DNA of 55,777 nucleotides from Thioalkalivibrio halophilus (GCF_001995255.1 NZ_MUZR01000044.1:1-55777), one strand, 5' to 3'; shown: positions 28,643 to 38,508, numbered from the stretch's first letter. A program made the numbers and translations. The notes: generated from the sequence alone by a model not told the origin.

Positions 28643-28897
28643 ATGAAAGCGAAGACATTTGACGAGCGCTTTGACAGCGGAGAAGAGATGACCGATGCCC
28701 TCGATCTATCCGGGGCCCAGCGGCCGCTCCGCAAACAGCGGCGGGTAAACGTGGACTTCCCGGACTGGATGATCGACTCCCTGGACCGAGAAGCCCGCCG
28801 GCTGGGCGTCACCCGCCAGTCGATCATCAAGATCTGGCTTGCGGAGCGGCTGGAAACGACCACTGCCGCCCGGAAAAGCGAGGGCACGCCCCGTTAG
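28643..28897 (+). CDS. BrnA/CopG-type ribbon-helix-helix antitoxin, orphan
   Basis: The 84-residue protein begins with the BrnA-like MKAKTFDERFDSGEE segment and carries a ribbon-helix-helix domain, RVNVDFPDWMIDSLDREA then RLGVTRQSIIKIWLAERLE. BrnA normally follows a BrnT toxin gene and represses the operon. No BrnT gene fits here: only 91 nt separate it from the hydrogenase large subunit and the next gene is a hydrogenase protease. It may be a stray antitoxin or a transcription factor reused locally. The A+T-rich promoter stands out from the surrounding DNA. Confidence 0.86.
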   Translation: MKAKTFDERFDSGEEMTDALDLSGAQRPLRKQRRVNVDFPDWMIDSLDREARRLGVTRQSIIKIWLAERLETTTAARKSEGTPR

Positions 28898-29101
28898 CCA
28901 CCGCCAGGTATCGACCGGGAGCGCCCCGTGGCACGACCATCCGGACAGACCCCTCAGGAAAAACCGCTGTTTTCGGCCTCCGAGACCGAAGAGCGGCACT
29001 CGGATCTGAGCGACGGGCGCCGCGAAGAAATTGTCCGGGCGGCACGAAACACCCCCATAGCCCGGGAACGCCCGCAAAAGGGATTGGCTACGGCTCCCGC
29101 C

Positions 29102-29581
29102 GTGCCAATCACCGGCAAAGGGCCGTTGGTCATCGGCATCGGCAACCCCTGGCGCGGCGACGACGGTATCGGCCATGCCGTGGTGGACGCGCTGGCCGAC
29201 ACCCCGGGCCTCGCCACCGCCAAGAGCCACGGCGAGCCTGCCGAACTGATGGAGCTGTGGCAGGGACATGATCCGGTGATCCTCGTCGATGCCATCGTCA
29301 CCGGCGCCGCCCCCGGCACCCTGCACCGACTGGACGCCCGCGAGCCCCTGCCGCGCGGCGCCCGTTACTCCTCCCACGGCATCGGCCTCGCCGAGGCCGT
29401 GGAACTCGCCCGTTCCCTCGGCGAGCTCCCGGAAACTCTCATCGTCCACGGCATCGAACCCGCCCGCCTTGAGGACGGCGCGTGTCTCTCACCCGAGACC
29501 CTCGACACCCTTGCCCGGGTCGTCACCCGGATCACAGAGGACCTCGACGAGGCTGTATCCCGATCCCGCCCGGCTCCCTGA
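29102..29581 (+). CDS. Hydrogenase maturation protease
   Basis: The protein is the HyaD/HycI-type endopeptidase that clips the large-subunit tail after Ni insertion. The conserved start IGIGNPWRGDDGIG holds the nickel-sensing Asp, and VDAIVTG and SSHGIGL follow with the other metal-ligand positions. From GTG 29102 it is 159 residues, normal for the family. The frame stays open back to GTG 28928, which has GGGAG six bases upstream and would add 58 polar residues without recognised domain; codon use there is less GC-rich at third positions. Either start is possible. It should act on HydA encoded upstream. Confidence 0.85.
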   Translation: MPITGKGPLVIGIGNPWRGDDGIGHAVVDALADTPGLATAKSHGEPAELMELWQGHDPVILVDAIVTGAAPGTLHRLDAREPLPRGARYSSHGIGLAEAVELARSLGELPETLIVHGIEPARLEDGACLSPETLDTLARVVTRITEDLDEAVSRSRPAP

Positions 29582-29684
29582 ATCGGTTCAGCCCAAAGCC
29601 AGAAATGCGCCACCCCCTTCCGCAGCCCGCAGGCGTTACGGGAAAGGCCGCACAGACCGGCGCGCGAAGCCGGGCCGCACGTGA

Positions 29685-29716
29685 AACGGGCCCCGGAATC
29701 GCTTCCGGGGCCCGTT
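29685..29716. terminator. Hairpin between convergent genes, probable bidirectional terminator
   Basis: Arms of 14 bp (AACGGGCCCCGGAA and its exact complement) flank the loop TCGC, 20 nt beyond the stop of the PEP-CTERM gene and 104 nt beyond the protease gene. No long T-run follows on either strand. Confidence 0.55.
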
Positions 29717-29736
29717 GGGGCTGGATCCTCAGGGAC

Positions 29737-30411
29737 TTATGCCATCAATCCCGGGGCCGGCTTCTTGCGCCGGCGCAGGGACCAGCCAAGCATCACGAGA
29801 CCGAGACCCACGAGAAGCAGCGAGCCGGGCGCCGGGATTTCGCCATGTCCGTTGTCCCGGTAGTAAATCGAGACGTGCGAGATGTCGCGGTCGTTGCCCT
29901 GGCCCGGCAACGGAAACGGCGGGCTGGTGAACGGGGTGGCATAGTCTCCATTCAGGGCTCCGGTTGTGATGTCATAGGCGACCAGGTTGGTATTGCCGCC
30001 ATCCTTGAAGACCATCATCAGGTTATCGAAACTGGCCCAGAAATCGAGGTCCACCAGACCCCAGGTCCCGCTCTCGGCGTCACCGTCGAAACTCACAATG
30101 GTGGCCGGGTCACCCGGGTCCGGTGTAAGGGCGTCGCCGTCATCGTCGTACTTGCCGTCGAACGACCAGTCCGAGTAGTCGAAGAACGCGGTATTGTTGA
30201 TGAGCGTGGGGCTGTCATTCTGGTTGCCACCGAGCGGCTCCAGAATCTGGCAACCCTGGTTGGGATTGACCTTGTTTTCCAGGCCCCCGTCGACGTCCGA
30301 ACAGTTGATCAAACTGGCGGAAGCCGGTCCAGCCACGAGCATGCTGCCCGCGAGGAGAAAAGCGAGGGTTCCGCTGCGCGAAACTATCTTGTCGATGATA
30401 GCTACCTCCAT
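29737..30411 (-). CDS. PEP-CTERM sorting domain-containing protein
   Basis: The roughly 224-residue secreted protein has a signal peptide ending near PASA, a central Asp/Gly/Asn-rich beta-type region (for example KYDDDGDALTPDPGD) and a C-terminal sorting tail: IPAPGS, a hydrophobic stretch and the basic RRRKK. PAPGS is a variant of the PEP motif. Exosortase/EpsH cuts such tails during export of exopolysaccharide-associated proteins, but none is encoded in this window. The start is uncertain: no good Shine-Dalgarno precedes the ATG at 30411. Confidence 0.85.
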   Translation of the reverse strand: MEVAIIDKIVSRSGTLAFLLAGSMLVAGPASASLINCSDVDGGLENKVNPNQGCQILEPLGGNQNDSPTLINNTAFFDYSDWSFDGKYDDDGDALTPDPGDPATIVSFDGDAESGTWGLVDLDFWASFDNLMMVFKDGGNTNLVAYDITTGALNGDYATPFTSPPFPLPGQGNDRDISHVSIYYRDNGHGEIPAPGSLLLVGLGLVMLGWSLRRRKKPAPGLMA

Positions 30412-30930
30412 GGTATGCGAGGGCAGATTGTGGTTTGGGTGCTGCACTCATACATGGATATGCAACATTCGCGCCCGACGGAATGGGCGGCCTCTCCCCC
30501 TTTGAGAACAAAGGCTTGCGTTTCGGGGCCCAACCAGGGGCACAGGGGCGACCACGAACCGTAAAGTATGTGGACAGCCCCCGGGACGACGAAGAGCACG
30601 GCCGGAGGGCTCGCGCGGTGCGGGCGGATGTGCCGCAATGACTGGTGTGGTGCGACATACGGCCGGATTCCTCCCCGGGTTCGATGGGCGTGGCCAACGG
30701 CGCTGCCCGGGCCCGGGCGTGCGGGTGCGGCCCGATGCTGTAAAGCGATCGGACAGCCTGTCGGTGCGAGCATGGCCGCTGCGGGGTGAAAAACATCCGG
30801 GGCCCGCTTCCCGGGGTGCCACCCCCACAAGTCATTAAATGCAGGGGCTCGAGCGCGAACGTGTACATTGATCAGTGTTTCCCTAGTATGTGGGTATCAG
30901 CAAACCCGTTCCGCCGTCCGAGAGCAGTCC
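30412..30930. other. 519-bp divergent intergenic region
   Basis: This gap separates the PEP-CTERM gene from the CheB/CheR hybrid. It holds dispersed-repeat copy A and a perfect dyad CCTTTG-AGAA-CAAAGG (30499-30514) about 90 nt upstream of the PEP-CTERM start. Several short open frames cross it on both strands but none has a homologue I recognise or a convincing start site. I see no RNA gene. Confidence 0.5.
30848..30884 (+). repeat. Dispersed repeat, copy A
   Basis: A 37-nt sequence beginning CTCGAGCGCGAACGTG and ending GATCAGTGTTTCCCT differs at only two positions from copy B (38358-38394). A third, inverted copy lies at 36204-36234. It ends 46 nt before the CheB/CheR hybrid gene. Confidence 0.8.
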
Positions 30931-33897
30931 ATGCCGCCACCGAGCGATGATCCCACAGTCCAGGCCCTGCCAATCGTCGGTGTCGGGGGCTCCGCGGGTT
31001 CACTCCAGCCCCTTCAGTCCCTTCTGGCCCACCTGCCTGCCGACACCGGGGCGGCCTACGTCATCGTCACCCACCACCCCAGGGGCGAACGCAGTCTGCT
31101 GCCGGAGATCCTGGGGCCGCACACGGCCCTGCCGGTACAGATGGTCGAGGAAGGCGAGGCGCTGGCGCCGGACCGCGTGTATGTAGCGCTTCCGGACGAC
31201 GGCTGGGTCCTGGTCCGGGGACAGCTGATGCGTTCGCGCGACCCCCTGGAACGCCCCGGCAACGGCCCTCCCCACCCCATTGATACCCTCTTCCGTTCAC
31301 TGGCGGAGGGGGCAGCACACCGGGCCATCGCGATTGTTCTCTCCGGAACGGGCAGCGACGGCACCCTCGGGGTCCAGGCCATCAAGTCGCGCGAGGGCAT
31401 GGTCATGGCCCAGGCCACGGATACCGCCGAGTTCGGCGACATGCCGGGCAATGCCATCGCCACCGGGCAGGTGGACTACGTGCTGCCCGCGGCCGACATG
31501 CCAGCCACCCTGACCGGCTATCTCCGTTCCCGGGGTGACCGCCAGAAGGCCCTGGCGGATCATGCCCCTCTGATCCCGCAAAACCTGCTGGCCCGGATCC
31601 TGAACCAGGTCCGGCAGCGCACCGGCCACGATTTTTCCGGGTACAAGACCAGCACCCTGCATCGCCGCCTGGAACGGCGCATGGACCTGCGGCAGATCGT
31701 GGATGCCGAGGAATACCTGACCTATCTGCAGACGCATCCCGAGGAAATCGACCTGCTCTTTCAGGAGTTCCTGATCAGTGTTACCAACTTCTTCCGGGAC
31801 CCCCCGGTCTGGACCACGCTGGCAGAGAAGCTGCTGCCGGCCATGCTGCAACGGGCAGCCCGGACGGGGCAGGAGTTCCGCGCCTGGGTGGTGGGCTGTG
31901 CGACCGGGGAAGAGGCCTACACGCTGGCCATCCTCGTCCGGGAATGTATCGAGCACTGGGAGCAGGCCCCGGAGGTCCGGATCTTCGCCACCGATGTGGA
32001 TCAGGCGGCCATCAACATCGCACGGGCGGGACGCTATCCGGCGGGCATTGCCCAGGATCTGACCGAGGCACGGGTGCGCCGGCATTTCTCGGCCGAAAAC
32101 GACGCCTACCGGATCGGCCGGGAGGTGCGGGACATGGTGGTGTTCGCCGAGCACAACGCGCTGCAGGACCCGCCGTTCACCGGGCTGGATCTCATTACCT
32201 GCCGCAACCTGTTGATCTATCTGGAGCGTGACCGTCAGGAGCGTCTCCTGGCGCTGTTCCGTTACTCCCTGCGCAGCCAGGGTCTGCTGCTGCTGGGCGC
32301 ATCGGAAAGCCCGGATTACCACAGCGAGGCCTTCTCGGTCGCGGACAAGGAAAGCCGGATCTTCCGCGTCGCCGAGGGGGGCCTGCCGTCGCTCCTGCCG
32401 GAGATGCCGGGGCCCAGCCGTCACCATCGGGCACTGCCCTCCCAGGAAAGCAGCGACAGCCCGGCCACCGGAACCGGGAACAGCCTCGCCCGCAATGTGG
32501 AACGCCTGCTGGCCCTGCAGTTCGCTCCGCCGACAGTGGTGGTCAATGACCGCGGGGAGGTGGTGTACATTCACGGACGCACCGGGCGCTTCCTGGAACC
32601 CGCCAGCGGCCCCGCGCGGAATCAGATCCTGGAGATGGCTCGGCCGGGGCTGCGGGCGCCGCTGTCCCAGGCGTTGAAGGACGTGACCGGCAGCGATACC
32701 GATCACGTGACCCGCGAGGTGCAGGTCCAGACCAACGGCGATACCGAGCCGGTCCGGCTGGAAGTCCGGCGGATCCGGACACCCGCCGCCCTTTCGGGAT
32801 TCCGCCTGGTGGCCCTGCATTCGGTCCCTGCCGTGGACCCGGCGGAAGCATCCATTGAATCGTGTGCGACGGCAGCCGCCCCGGAAGGCGGCAATACCGC
32901 GGACGCGACCCGGCTGAAGCGGGAGCTGGAGGCCCTGCGTCAGGACAAGCAGTTCGCGGTCAAGGAACTGCAGTCCTCCAACGAGGAGCTGCAGTCCCTT
33001 AACGAAGAACTGCAGTCCATGAACGAGGAGCACCAGAGCAGCAACGAGGAGCTGGAAGCTGCCAAGGAGGAAGTCGAGTCCCTCAACCAGGAGCTGCGCA
33101 GCGTCAATACCGAGCTGCAGACCCGGGTGGATGACCTGACCGAGGCCAACGATGACCTCAAGAACCTCCTGGAGAGCACCCACCTCGCCATCCTGTTCCT
33201 GGATGAATCCCTGAACATCAAGCGCTTTACCATGCCCGCGCAGACCCTGATCGCGGTACGCCCCTCCGACATCGGCCGCCCTTTGAGGGAGCTGACCACC
33301 AGGCTTTGCTACGACTCCCTCGAGGCGGACGCCGAGGCGGTTCTGGACAGCCTTATCCCCCGCGAGGTGAAGGTGCAGACGCAGACCGGCCACTGGTATC
33401 TGCTGCGCATCCAGCCCTACCGCAGCACCCGGAACGTGATCCGCGGGGTGGTGTGTACCTTCCAGGACATTCAGGCCGCTCAGGGGGTAGCCCGTCCCGA
33501 GGCATTCTTCCGGGCGGTCGTCGACACCGTTCGCGAGCCCCTGCTGGTCCTGAATTCGGAGTTGCGGGTGGTGTCCGCCAACGACGGCTTTTATCGCAGC
33601 TTTCCCCTGACCCCGGAGTCGGTGGAAGGCCGAAGCCTGTTCAAGCTGGCAGACGGGCAGTGGAACCACCCGGAATTGCGGGCCCTGCTGACCGAGGTCC
33701 TGCCGCAGAACAAGGCCTTCCACGACTTCGAGCTGACAGCGGATTTCGGCGACCCGGAGTCGACCGGCCTGCTCCTGAACGGCCGTCGCCTGGAACTGGA
33801 GGACGACGCGAGCATGATCCTGCTCACCATGGAGTTCCGGAGACCGGTGTCCCGGGCCCCGGAACCCGCCGCAAGGAGCCCCGACCATGGACCATGA
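30931..33897 (+). CDS. CheB/CheR hybrid with coiled coil and PAS domains
   Basis: The 988-residue cytoplasmic protein starts with a CheB methylesterase domain lacking a receiver (Ser21 in GGSAGS, His48/49, Asp143 in GTGSDGTLG). A CheR methyltransferase follows (about 220-475; [29 protein letters not shown]). A long coiled coil (about 655-750) is built of near-repeats such as [15 protein letters not shown], leading to two PAS domains (about 750-865 and 880-975). There is no histidine kinase at the end, unlike many relatives. The stop overlaps a GGDEF-EAL gene by 11 nt, so both act in one pathway. I chose the ATG at 30931 with GAGAG upstream, because the frame before it runs through the dispersed repeat. 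Confidence 0.94.
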   Translation: MPPPSDDPTVQALPIVGVGGSAGSLQPLQSLLAHLPADTGAAYVIVTHHPRGERSLLPEILGPHTALPVQMVEEGEALAPDRVYVALPDDGWVLVRGQLMRSRDPLERPGNGPPHPIDTLFRSLAEGAAHRAIAIVLSGTGSDGTLGVQAIKSREGMVMAQATDTAEFGDMPGNAIATGQVDYVLPAADMPATLTGYLRSRGDRQKALADHAPLIPQNLLARILNQVRQRTGHDFSGYKTSTLHRRLERRMDLRQIVDAEEYLTYLQTHPEEIDLLFQEFLISVTNFFRDPPVWTTLAEKLLPAMLQRAARTGQEFRAWVVGCATGEEAYTLAILVRECIEHWEQAPEVRIFATDVDQAAINIARAGRYPAGIAQDLTEARVRRHFSAENDAYRIGREVRDMVVFAEHNALQDPPFTGLDLITCRNLLIYLERDRQERLLALFRYSLRSQGLLLLGASESPDYHSEAFSVADKESRIFRVAEGGLPSLLPEMPGPSRHHRALPSQESSDSPATGTGNSLARNVERLLALQFAPPTVVVNDRGEVVYIHGRTGRFLEPASGPARNQILEMARPGLRAPLSQALKDVTGSDTDHVTREVQVQTNGDTEPVRLEVRRIRTPAALSGFRLVALHSVPAVDPAEASIESCATAAAPEGGNTADATRLKRELEALRQDKQFAVKELQSSNEELQSLNEELQSMNEEHQSSNEELEAAKEEVESLNQELRSVNTELQTRVDDLTEANDDLKNLLESTHLAILFLDESLNIKRFTMPAQTLIAVRPSDIGRPLRELTTRLCYDSLEADAEAVLDSLIPREVKVQTQTGHWYLLRIQPYRSTRNVIRGVVCTFQDIQAAQGVARPEAFFRAVVDTVREPLLVLNSELRVVSANDGFYRSFPLTPESVEGRSLFKLADGQWNHPELRALLTEVLPQNKAFHDFELTADFGDPESTGLLLNGRRLELEDDASMILLTMEFRRPVSRAPEPAARSPDHGP

Positions 33898-36130
33898 CGA
33901 CCCGAAACCCCTTCCGCCCGAGGCCCTGCGCGAAGCGGCCCGTCAGCGCCTGGGGCGCGGCCTGACGGACATCTCCGAACGGACCGATGCGGATACCCGG
34001 GCCCTGGTGGCGGAGCTGGAGCTGCATCAGGAGGAGCTGAGGATCCAGAACGAGGTGCTGCAACAGGCACGGGACCACCTGGAAACCGCCCGGGATCGCT
34101 ACCGGGACCTGTTCCAGCAGGCCCCGATGGGTTACCTGATCCTGGACGACGAGGGTCGGATACGGGAGGCCAACCGGGCCGCCACCGAACTCCTCGCCCC
34201 GGGAACCGATGTCACCGACCAGCCCCTGTCCGCTTTCGTGGCCACCGAATCCCAGGATGCACTGCACCTGCACCGCCGTGCACTGACCGGCGCGGGGAAG
34301 GCCCATGTTGTGGACGAACTGAACCTGGTGGGCGACGGCTCAAGCCCGCGGACCGTGCGCATGGACACGGTGGCGGAACGCAACAAGGACGCCGCCGAGG
34401 CCCGGTTCCGTTGTGCCCTCATGGATATCACGGAACGCCGCCGCGCGGAGGATCAGCTCCGGATCGCGGCCCATGTGTTCGAGGACGCCGGCGAGGCCAT
34501 CGTGGTGACGGATCCGGCCGGCCGCATCCAGACCGTCAACCAGGCCTTCACCCGCATTACCGGCTACACCAGCAGCGACGCCATGGGCGTCAAAATCGGC
34601 CGCCTGCTCAAATCCGGACGCCACAGCCAGGCCTTCTACGAAGAAATGTGGGAAGGCATCAACCAGCGCGGATTCTGGGAGGGGGAGATCTGGAACCGGC
34701 GAAAGAACGGGGATGTTTACCCGGAATGGCTGACCATCAACCGCGTGGATGACAATGTCGGCCAGCCCCGTTACTTCGTGACGGTCTTTTCGGACATCAG
34801 CCAGCTCAAGGATTCCCACCGGGAGGTCGAATACCTGGCCAACCACGATGCGCTGACCGGCCTGTCGAACCGCAACCTGTTCCAGGACCGACTTCTCCAG
34901 GCCATTGCCCAGGCCCGGCGCGACGGGAAACAGGCGGCCCTGCTGTTCCTCGATCTGGACGATTTCAAGACCATCAATGACACCCTGGGCCACGAGGTGG
35001 GCGACGAGCTGCTGGTCGAAGTGGCCTCCCGGCTGCAGGAGGTGGTGCGTGACGTGGATACGATCGCGCGCCTGGGCGGCGATGAGTTTACGGTCATCCT
35101 CGCCGACACTCACACCGACGAAGCCGCCTCGATTGCCCGGCGCCTGGTGGCGACCCTTGCTCGCCCGTTTGAAGTCCGGGGCCGAAGCCTGCGTGTCACC
35201 TGCAGCATCGGCCTGGCGCTGTACCCCGACGACGGCGAGGATGCGGACACCCTGTCCCGCGCAGCCGACATGGCCATGTACCGGGCCAAGGCCGACGGCC
35301 GCAACCGGCTGCGTCTGTACGAACCGGCACTGCACCGGCGCCTGATGGAAGACTGCAGCCTGGAGGACGCGCTGCGCCGGGCTCTGGTCAACGACGAACT
35401 GCGCCTCGTCTATCAGCCCCAGTTCGACGCAGGCGATCCGGAACGGCTCGTGGGCGCGGAGGCCCTGCTGCGCTGGGAGCACCCGGAGAGGGGAGCGGTC
35501 AGCCCGGGACACTTCATACCCGTTGCGGAGAAATCCGACCTGATCACCGAGCTGGGCCGGCGGGTGGAGAAGATCCTGTGCGAACAGGTGGGCGCCTGGC
35601 GGGCGGCCGGGCTCGACCCGCCCCCGATCTCCTTTAATGTCTCGCCCCGGGACTTTCGGGAAGGGGAGTTCGCCACGGCGCTGTTCCAGTGCATGACGCA
35701 CCACGGCATCGGCGCAGATCAGCTCCAGCTGGAGTTCACCGAGGGCACGCTTACCGAGCGCTCCGATATCGTCCACGAGGAGATCCGCAGACTTCACCGA
35801 CAGGGGATCCACCTGGCCATCGACGATTTCGGGACCGGTTACTCCTCCCTGGTCAACCTCAAGCGGCTCCCCCTCGCCGAGCTCAAGATCGACAAATCCT
35901 TCGTGGGCGGGCTGGGCACGGACGAGAACGACGAAGCCATTGCCCGCGCCAGCCTCGCCATGGCACGCGCCCTGGCCCTGCGGACGGTAGCCGAGGGCGT
36001 GGAGACCCCGCAGCAGCTGGCCTGGCTGCGGGCGCACGGCTGTGACCGTGTCCAGGGCTTCCTCCTTGCGCATCCTCTCGAGGCGGAGGATTTCCGGGCC
36101 ATGCTGCAGGGCACCCGAAGAGCCCGATAA
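33887..36130 (+). CDS. PAS-GGDEF-EAL bifunctional c-di-GMP protein
   Basis: The 747-residue protein has an N-terminal helical segment, two PAS domains (about 75-190 and 195-310), a GGDEF domain with LGGDEF (about 315-475) and an EAL domain (about 490-740). Active-site motifs look complete in both: GGDEF for diguanylate cyclase, and [36 protein letters not shown] and QGFLLAHP for phosphodiesterase. Which activity dominates cannot be told from sequence. No membrane segment is visible. It is translated together with the CheB/CheR hybrid. Confidence 0.96.
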   Translation: MDHDDPKPLPPEALREAARQRLGRGLTDISERTDADTRALVAELELHQEELRIQNEVLQQARDHLETARDRYRDLFQQAPMGYLILDDEGRIREANRAATELLAPGTDVTDQPLSAFVATESQDALHLHRRALTGAGKAHVVDELNLVGDGSSPRTVRMDTVAERNKDAAEARFRCALMDITERRRAEDQLRIAAHVFEDAGEAIVVTDPAGRIQTVNQAFTRITGYTSSDAMGVKIGRLLKSGRHSQAFYEEMWEGINQRGFWEGEIWNRRKNGDVYPEWLTINRVDDNVGQPRYFVTVFSDISQLKDSHREVEYLANHDALTGLSNRNLFQDRLLQAIAQARRDGKQAALLFLDLDDFKTINDTLGHEVGDELLVEVASRLQEVVRDVDTIARLGGDEFTVILADTHTDEAASIARRLVATLARPFEVRGRSLRVTCSIGLALYPDDGEDADTLSRAADMAMYRAKADGRNRLRLYEPALHRRLMEDCSLEDALRRALVNDELRLVYQPQFDAGDPERLVGAEALLRWEHPERGAVSPGHFIPVAEKSDLITELGRRVEKILCEQVGAWRAAGLDPPPISFNVSPRDFREGEFATALFQCMTHHGIGADQLQLEFTEGTLTERSDIVHEEIRRLHRQGIHLAIDDFGTGYSSLVNLKRLPLAELKIDKSFVGGLGTDENDEAIARASLAMARALALRTVAEGVETPQQLAWLRAHGCDRVQGFLLAHPLEAEDFRAMLQGTRRAR

Positions 36131-36203
36131 TCCGGATCCGGGATCATGCCTGCGCGAAGCTGGGGCCGTCGTCGGCAACCCCGCGGGCAAGGGTCTAGAC
36201 TTC

Positions 36204-36234
36204 AGGGAAGCACTGATCCGGTGCACGTTCGTGC
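36204..36234 (-). repeat. Dispersed repeat, copy C (inverted)
   Basis: Read on the minus strand it runs CACGAACGTGCACCGGATC then AGTGCTTCCCT, matching copies A and B with a one-base deletion and a few substitutions. It lies between the GGDEF-EAL gene and the DUF3185 gene. Confidence 0.75.
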
Positions 36235-36278
36235 TGGCACCCCGCTAACCATGACACCGGAGCGCAAGGAGAAAGTCC

Positions 36279-36488
36279 ATGAGTCCGGTTCGCATTCTCG
36301 GTATCGTCCTGCTGGTCGCAGGGATCGTGATTCTTTATTTTGGCTGGCAGACTTCGCAGGGCTTGGTCGAACAGGCCCACGAGACCCTGACCGGCCGGTT
36401 CACGGATGAAACCACGTGGTATTTCATCGGGGGCGGTGTGGCCGTAGTCCTGGGGCTGCTGCTGACGATATTTGGCGTCAAACGTTAA
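36279..36488 (+). CDS. DUF3185 family small membrane protein
   Basis: The 69-residue protein has two transmembrane helices (about 5-24 and 47-66) around a short polar loop (TLTGRFTDETTW). The pattern IVLLVAGIVILYFGWQ at the start fits the DUF3185 family, whose role is unknown. AAGGAG lies about eight bases upstream of the ATG. Confidence 0.88.
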   Translation: MSPVRILGIVLLVAGIVILYFGWQTSQGLVEQAHETLTGRFTDETTWYFIGGGVAVVLGLLLTIFGVKR

Positions 36489-36572
36489 ACCCCGGGCATT
36501 TTCCGGGGGCAGGGCTGTCTTACTCGTACAGGCAGGAGCGCCCTGCTCCTCCGTCTCGCAAGCAGGTTTTCC

Positions 36573-37712
36573 ATGTCCGCACACACCCCTCCCGTCGCCT
36601 GGACCTCGGCCATCTTTTTCGCCCTGTCGAATCTGGCCGCACTCACGCTGGTGCCCTGGTGGGGTCTCACACAGGGTTTCAGTGGCGCAGCCTGGCTGTT
36701 CTTCGGACTGTTCCTGGTATTGAGCGGGCTGGGGATCACGGTCGGCTATCACCGCCTGTGGGCGCATCGCAGCTTCAAGGCGCGTGGCCCGCTGCGCGTG
36801 ATTCTGGCGCTTTGCGGGGCGCTGGCGCTGCAGAACAGTATCTACAACTGGAGTGCCCGGCACCGCGTGCATCATGGCTACGTGGATGACGTGGAACGCG
36901 ACCCGCATTCCATCAAGCGCGGCTTCTGGCACGCCCACATGGGATGGATGCTGCGCAACTGGCCCGCCAGCCGGGCCGATTATTCGCGCGCGAAGGACCT
37001 GACGAAGGATCCGGTGGTGATGTGGCAGCACCGCCACTACTGGACCCTGGTGTGGGGGCTGAACCTGGGGTTGCCCTTGCTGCTGGGGCTGGTGTTCGGG
37101 GACGTGATCGGCATGCTGCTGCTGGCGGGCGTGCTGCGGCTGGTGCTCAGTCACCATTTCACGTTCTTTATCAACTCCCTGGCGCACTGGTGGGGATGGC
37201 GCCCCTACAGTGACGAGAATACCGCCGTGGACAACGGCCTGGTCGCGTTGCTCACCTGGGGCGAGGGGTACCACAACTTCCACCATGCCTTTCAGGGCGA
37301 CTATCGCAACGGGGTGCGCTGGTGGCAGTACGACCCCTCGAAGTGGCTGATCAACCTGCTGGCCTGGACGGGCCTGGTGCATGACCGGCGCTGGACGCCG
37401 CGCTTCAAGATCCTGCGCGCGCGGCTGCACACCGAGTTCCGCCGCCTGCTGAACGCCGATGCGGCCGGGCCGATGCACGACACCTGGCGCGCGACCGTGG
37501 AACGCGAGTACCAGCACTTCCGCGATACGGTGAACCAGTGGCAGCAGGTGCAGGCGGACAACATGCGGGCCGGTCGCGAGGCCCTGAACGACCGCTGGCT
37601 GCGCACGGAACTGCGCACCCGATTCAAGGAGCTGGAGTATCGCCTCAAGATGCAGCGCCGCCGCCTGCGCGCGCTGTCGGCCTGCCACCGGACGCCATCG
37701 GCTTCCGCCTGA
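36573..37712 (+). CDS. Fatty acid desaturase (acyl-CoA delta-9 type)
   Basis: The 379-residue integral membrane di-iron enzyme has the three histidine boxes of the stearoyl-CoA desaturase family: HRLWAH (60-65), HRVHH (97-101) and GYHNFHH (about 230-236), plus hydrophobic helices between. It should introduce a double bond into membrane acyl chains using O2. The C-terminal 90 residues are basic and helical, longer than in minimal family members. Confidence 0.94.
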   Translation: MSAHTPPVAWTSAIFFALSNLAALTLVPWWGLTQGFSGAAWLFFGLFLVLSGLGITVGYHRLWAHRSFKARGPLRVILALCGALALQNSIYNWSARHRVHHGYVDDVERDPHSIKRGFWHAHMGWMLRNWPASRADYSRAKDLTKDPVVMWQHRHYWTLVWGLNLGLPLLLGLVFGDVIGMLLLAGVLRLVLSHHFTFFINSLAHWWGWRPYSDENTAVDNGLVALLTWGEGYHNFHHAFQGDYRNGVRWWQYDPSKWLINLLAWTGLVHDRRWTPRFKILRARLHTEFRRLLNADAAGPMHDTWRATVEREYQHFRDTVNQWQQVQADNMRAGREALNDRWLRTELRTRFKELEYRLKMQRRRLRALSACHRTPSASA

Positions 37713-37740
37713 CGCCGTGCCCTCCCGGGAGTTCAGGGAC

Positions 37741-37770
37741 CCGGGGAGTCCATTGAAGCGGACACCCCGG
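37741..37770. terminator. Hairpin between convergent genes, possible terminator
   Basis: CCGGGGAGTCC pairs with GGACACCCCGG (one mismatch) around an 8-nt loop, between the desaturase gene and the convergent receiver-like gene. There is no T-run. Confidence 0.4.
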
Positions 37771-37804
37771 TCGAGCTCGGGCATGCGCCCGCCGCCCCGT
37801 CACG

Positions 37805-38122
37805 CTATGCCGTGTCGTCGGCGATCTTTTTCGCCACGCGATCGGCGACCTTGCCACGCACCACCACCTCGTCGGCTCCGGCCTCACGCGCGGCCTTGAG
37901 CATGCTCCCTTCCACATGCGGGCCAAAGGCGAGGATGGCGGCACCCGGACAGCGTTCACGCCAGGTCGACACACTCGCGACGTCCCGTGCACCCAGGTCG
38001 ATCACGATCAGGTCGGGGGCGGCGGGCTCGCCGCTGCCGGTCACTTCGGCACCGGCCGCGCGCCAGCGCGATTCGAGCCGCACGCGGGTCATCAGGTCGG
38101 GGGTGTCGATGTGGATCTGCAT
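37805..38122 (-). CDS. Receiver-like (pseudo-response-regulator) protein
   Basis: The 105-residue protein resembles a response-regulator receiver: DLIVIDLGARD in the place of the phospho-acceptor strand, AILAFGPHV, then AREAGADEVVVRGKV. The N-terminal acidic pair is missing (it starts MQIHIDTPDL), so normal phosphorylation is doubtful. I chose the ATG at 38122; the longer open frame upstream crosses an intergenic region. It is alone on its strand. Confidence 0.75.
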   Translation of the reverse strand: MQIHIDTPDLMTRVRLESRWRAAGAEVTGSGEPAAPDLIVIDLGARDVASVSTWRERCPGAAILAFGPHVEGSMLKAAREAGADEVVVRGKVADRVAKKIADDTA

Positions 38123-38508
38123 GGATGTCGGGCTCCGTTCAGTGGGTGTCCGCCGCCCGTACCCGTCGAACATGCCGGATGACATCCGCGGCGAACGGGA
38201 TGGAGAGGACAACGCCGGATCGAGGAACCCGGGGTGCCAACCCCGAAGGGGCTCGGCCGCCCGTTGTTGATCAAAACAGGCGCGCGCACGGCGTTGCGGC
38301 TCCCTTGTGCAGAATGCTGCACGGCGGTCACCGCGCCTTGTTCGCACGCAAAAGCGACTCGAGCGCGAACGTGCACATGGATCAGTGTTTCCCTGGCAGA
38401 AACATCGACGGTTTCCAGGTTTCGTTCTTTTCCATGCCGCCTCCCTGCAGCCATTATAGGAAGGAACCAGTCTACCTTAAGGAAACCGGGACGGGGAGAC
38501 ACTGAACC
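38123..38508. other. 386-bp divergent intergenic region upstream of hypA
   Basis: The gap holds dispersed-repeat copy B (38358-38394). A GGGGAG lies ten bases before the hypA start. I found no sigma-54 promoter of GG-N10-GC type with a good -12, no RNA gene and no convincing open frame. Confidence 0.5.
38358..38394 (+). repeat. Dispersed repeat, copy B
   Basis: This 37-nt copy matches copy A (30848-30884) at 35 positions. It lies about 115 nt upstream of hypA, in the same orientation relative to the downstream gene as copy A. Confidence 0.8.

Noticed and set aside
30435-30641. Short open frame in the gap before the CheB/CheR hybrid
   Set aside because: It has no ribosome site, no recognised family, and antisense frames of similar length overlap it.
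38395-38508. Sigma-54 promoter in front of hypA
   Set aside because: TGGC at about 38384 lacks GC at the -12 position, so the required GG-N10-GC spacing fails.
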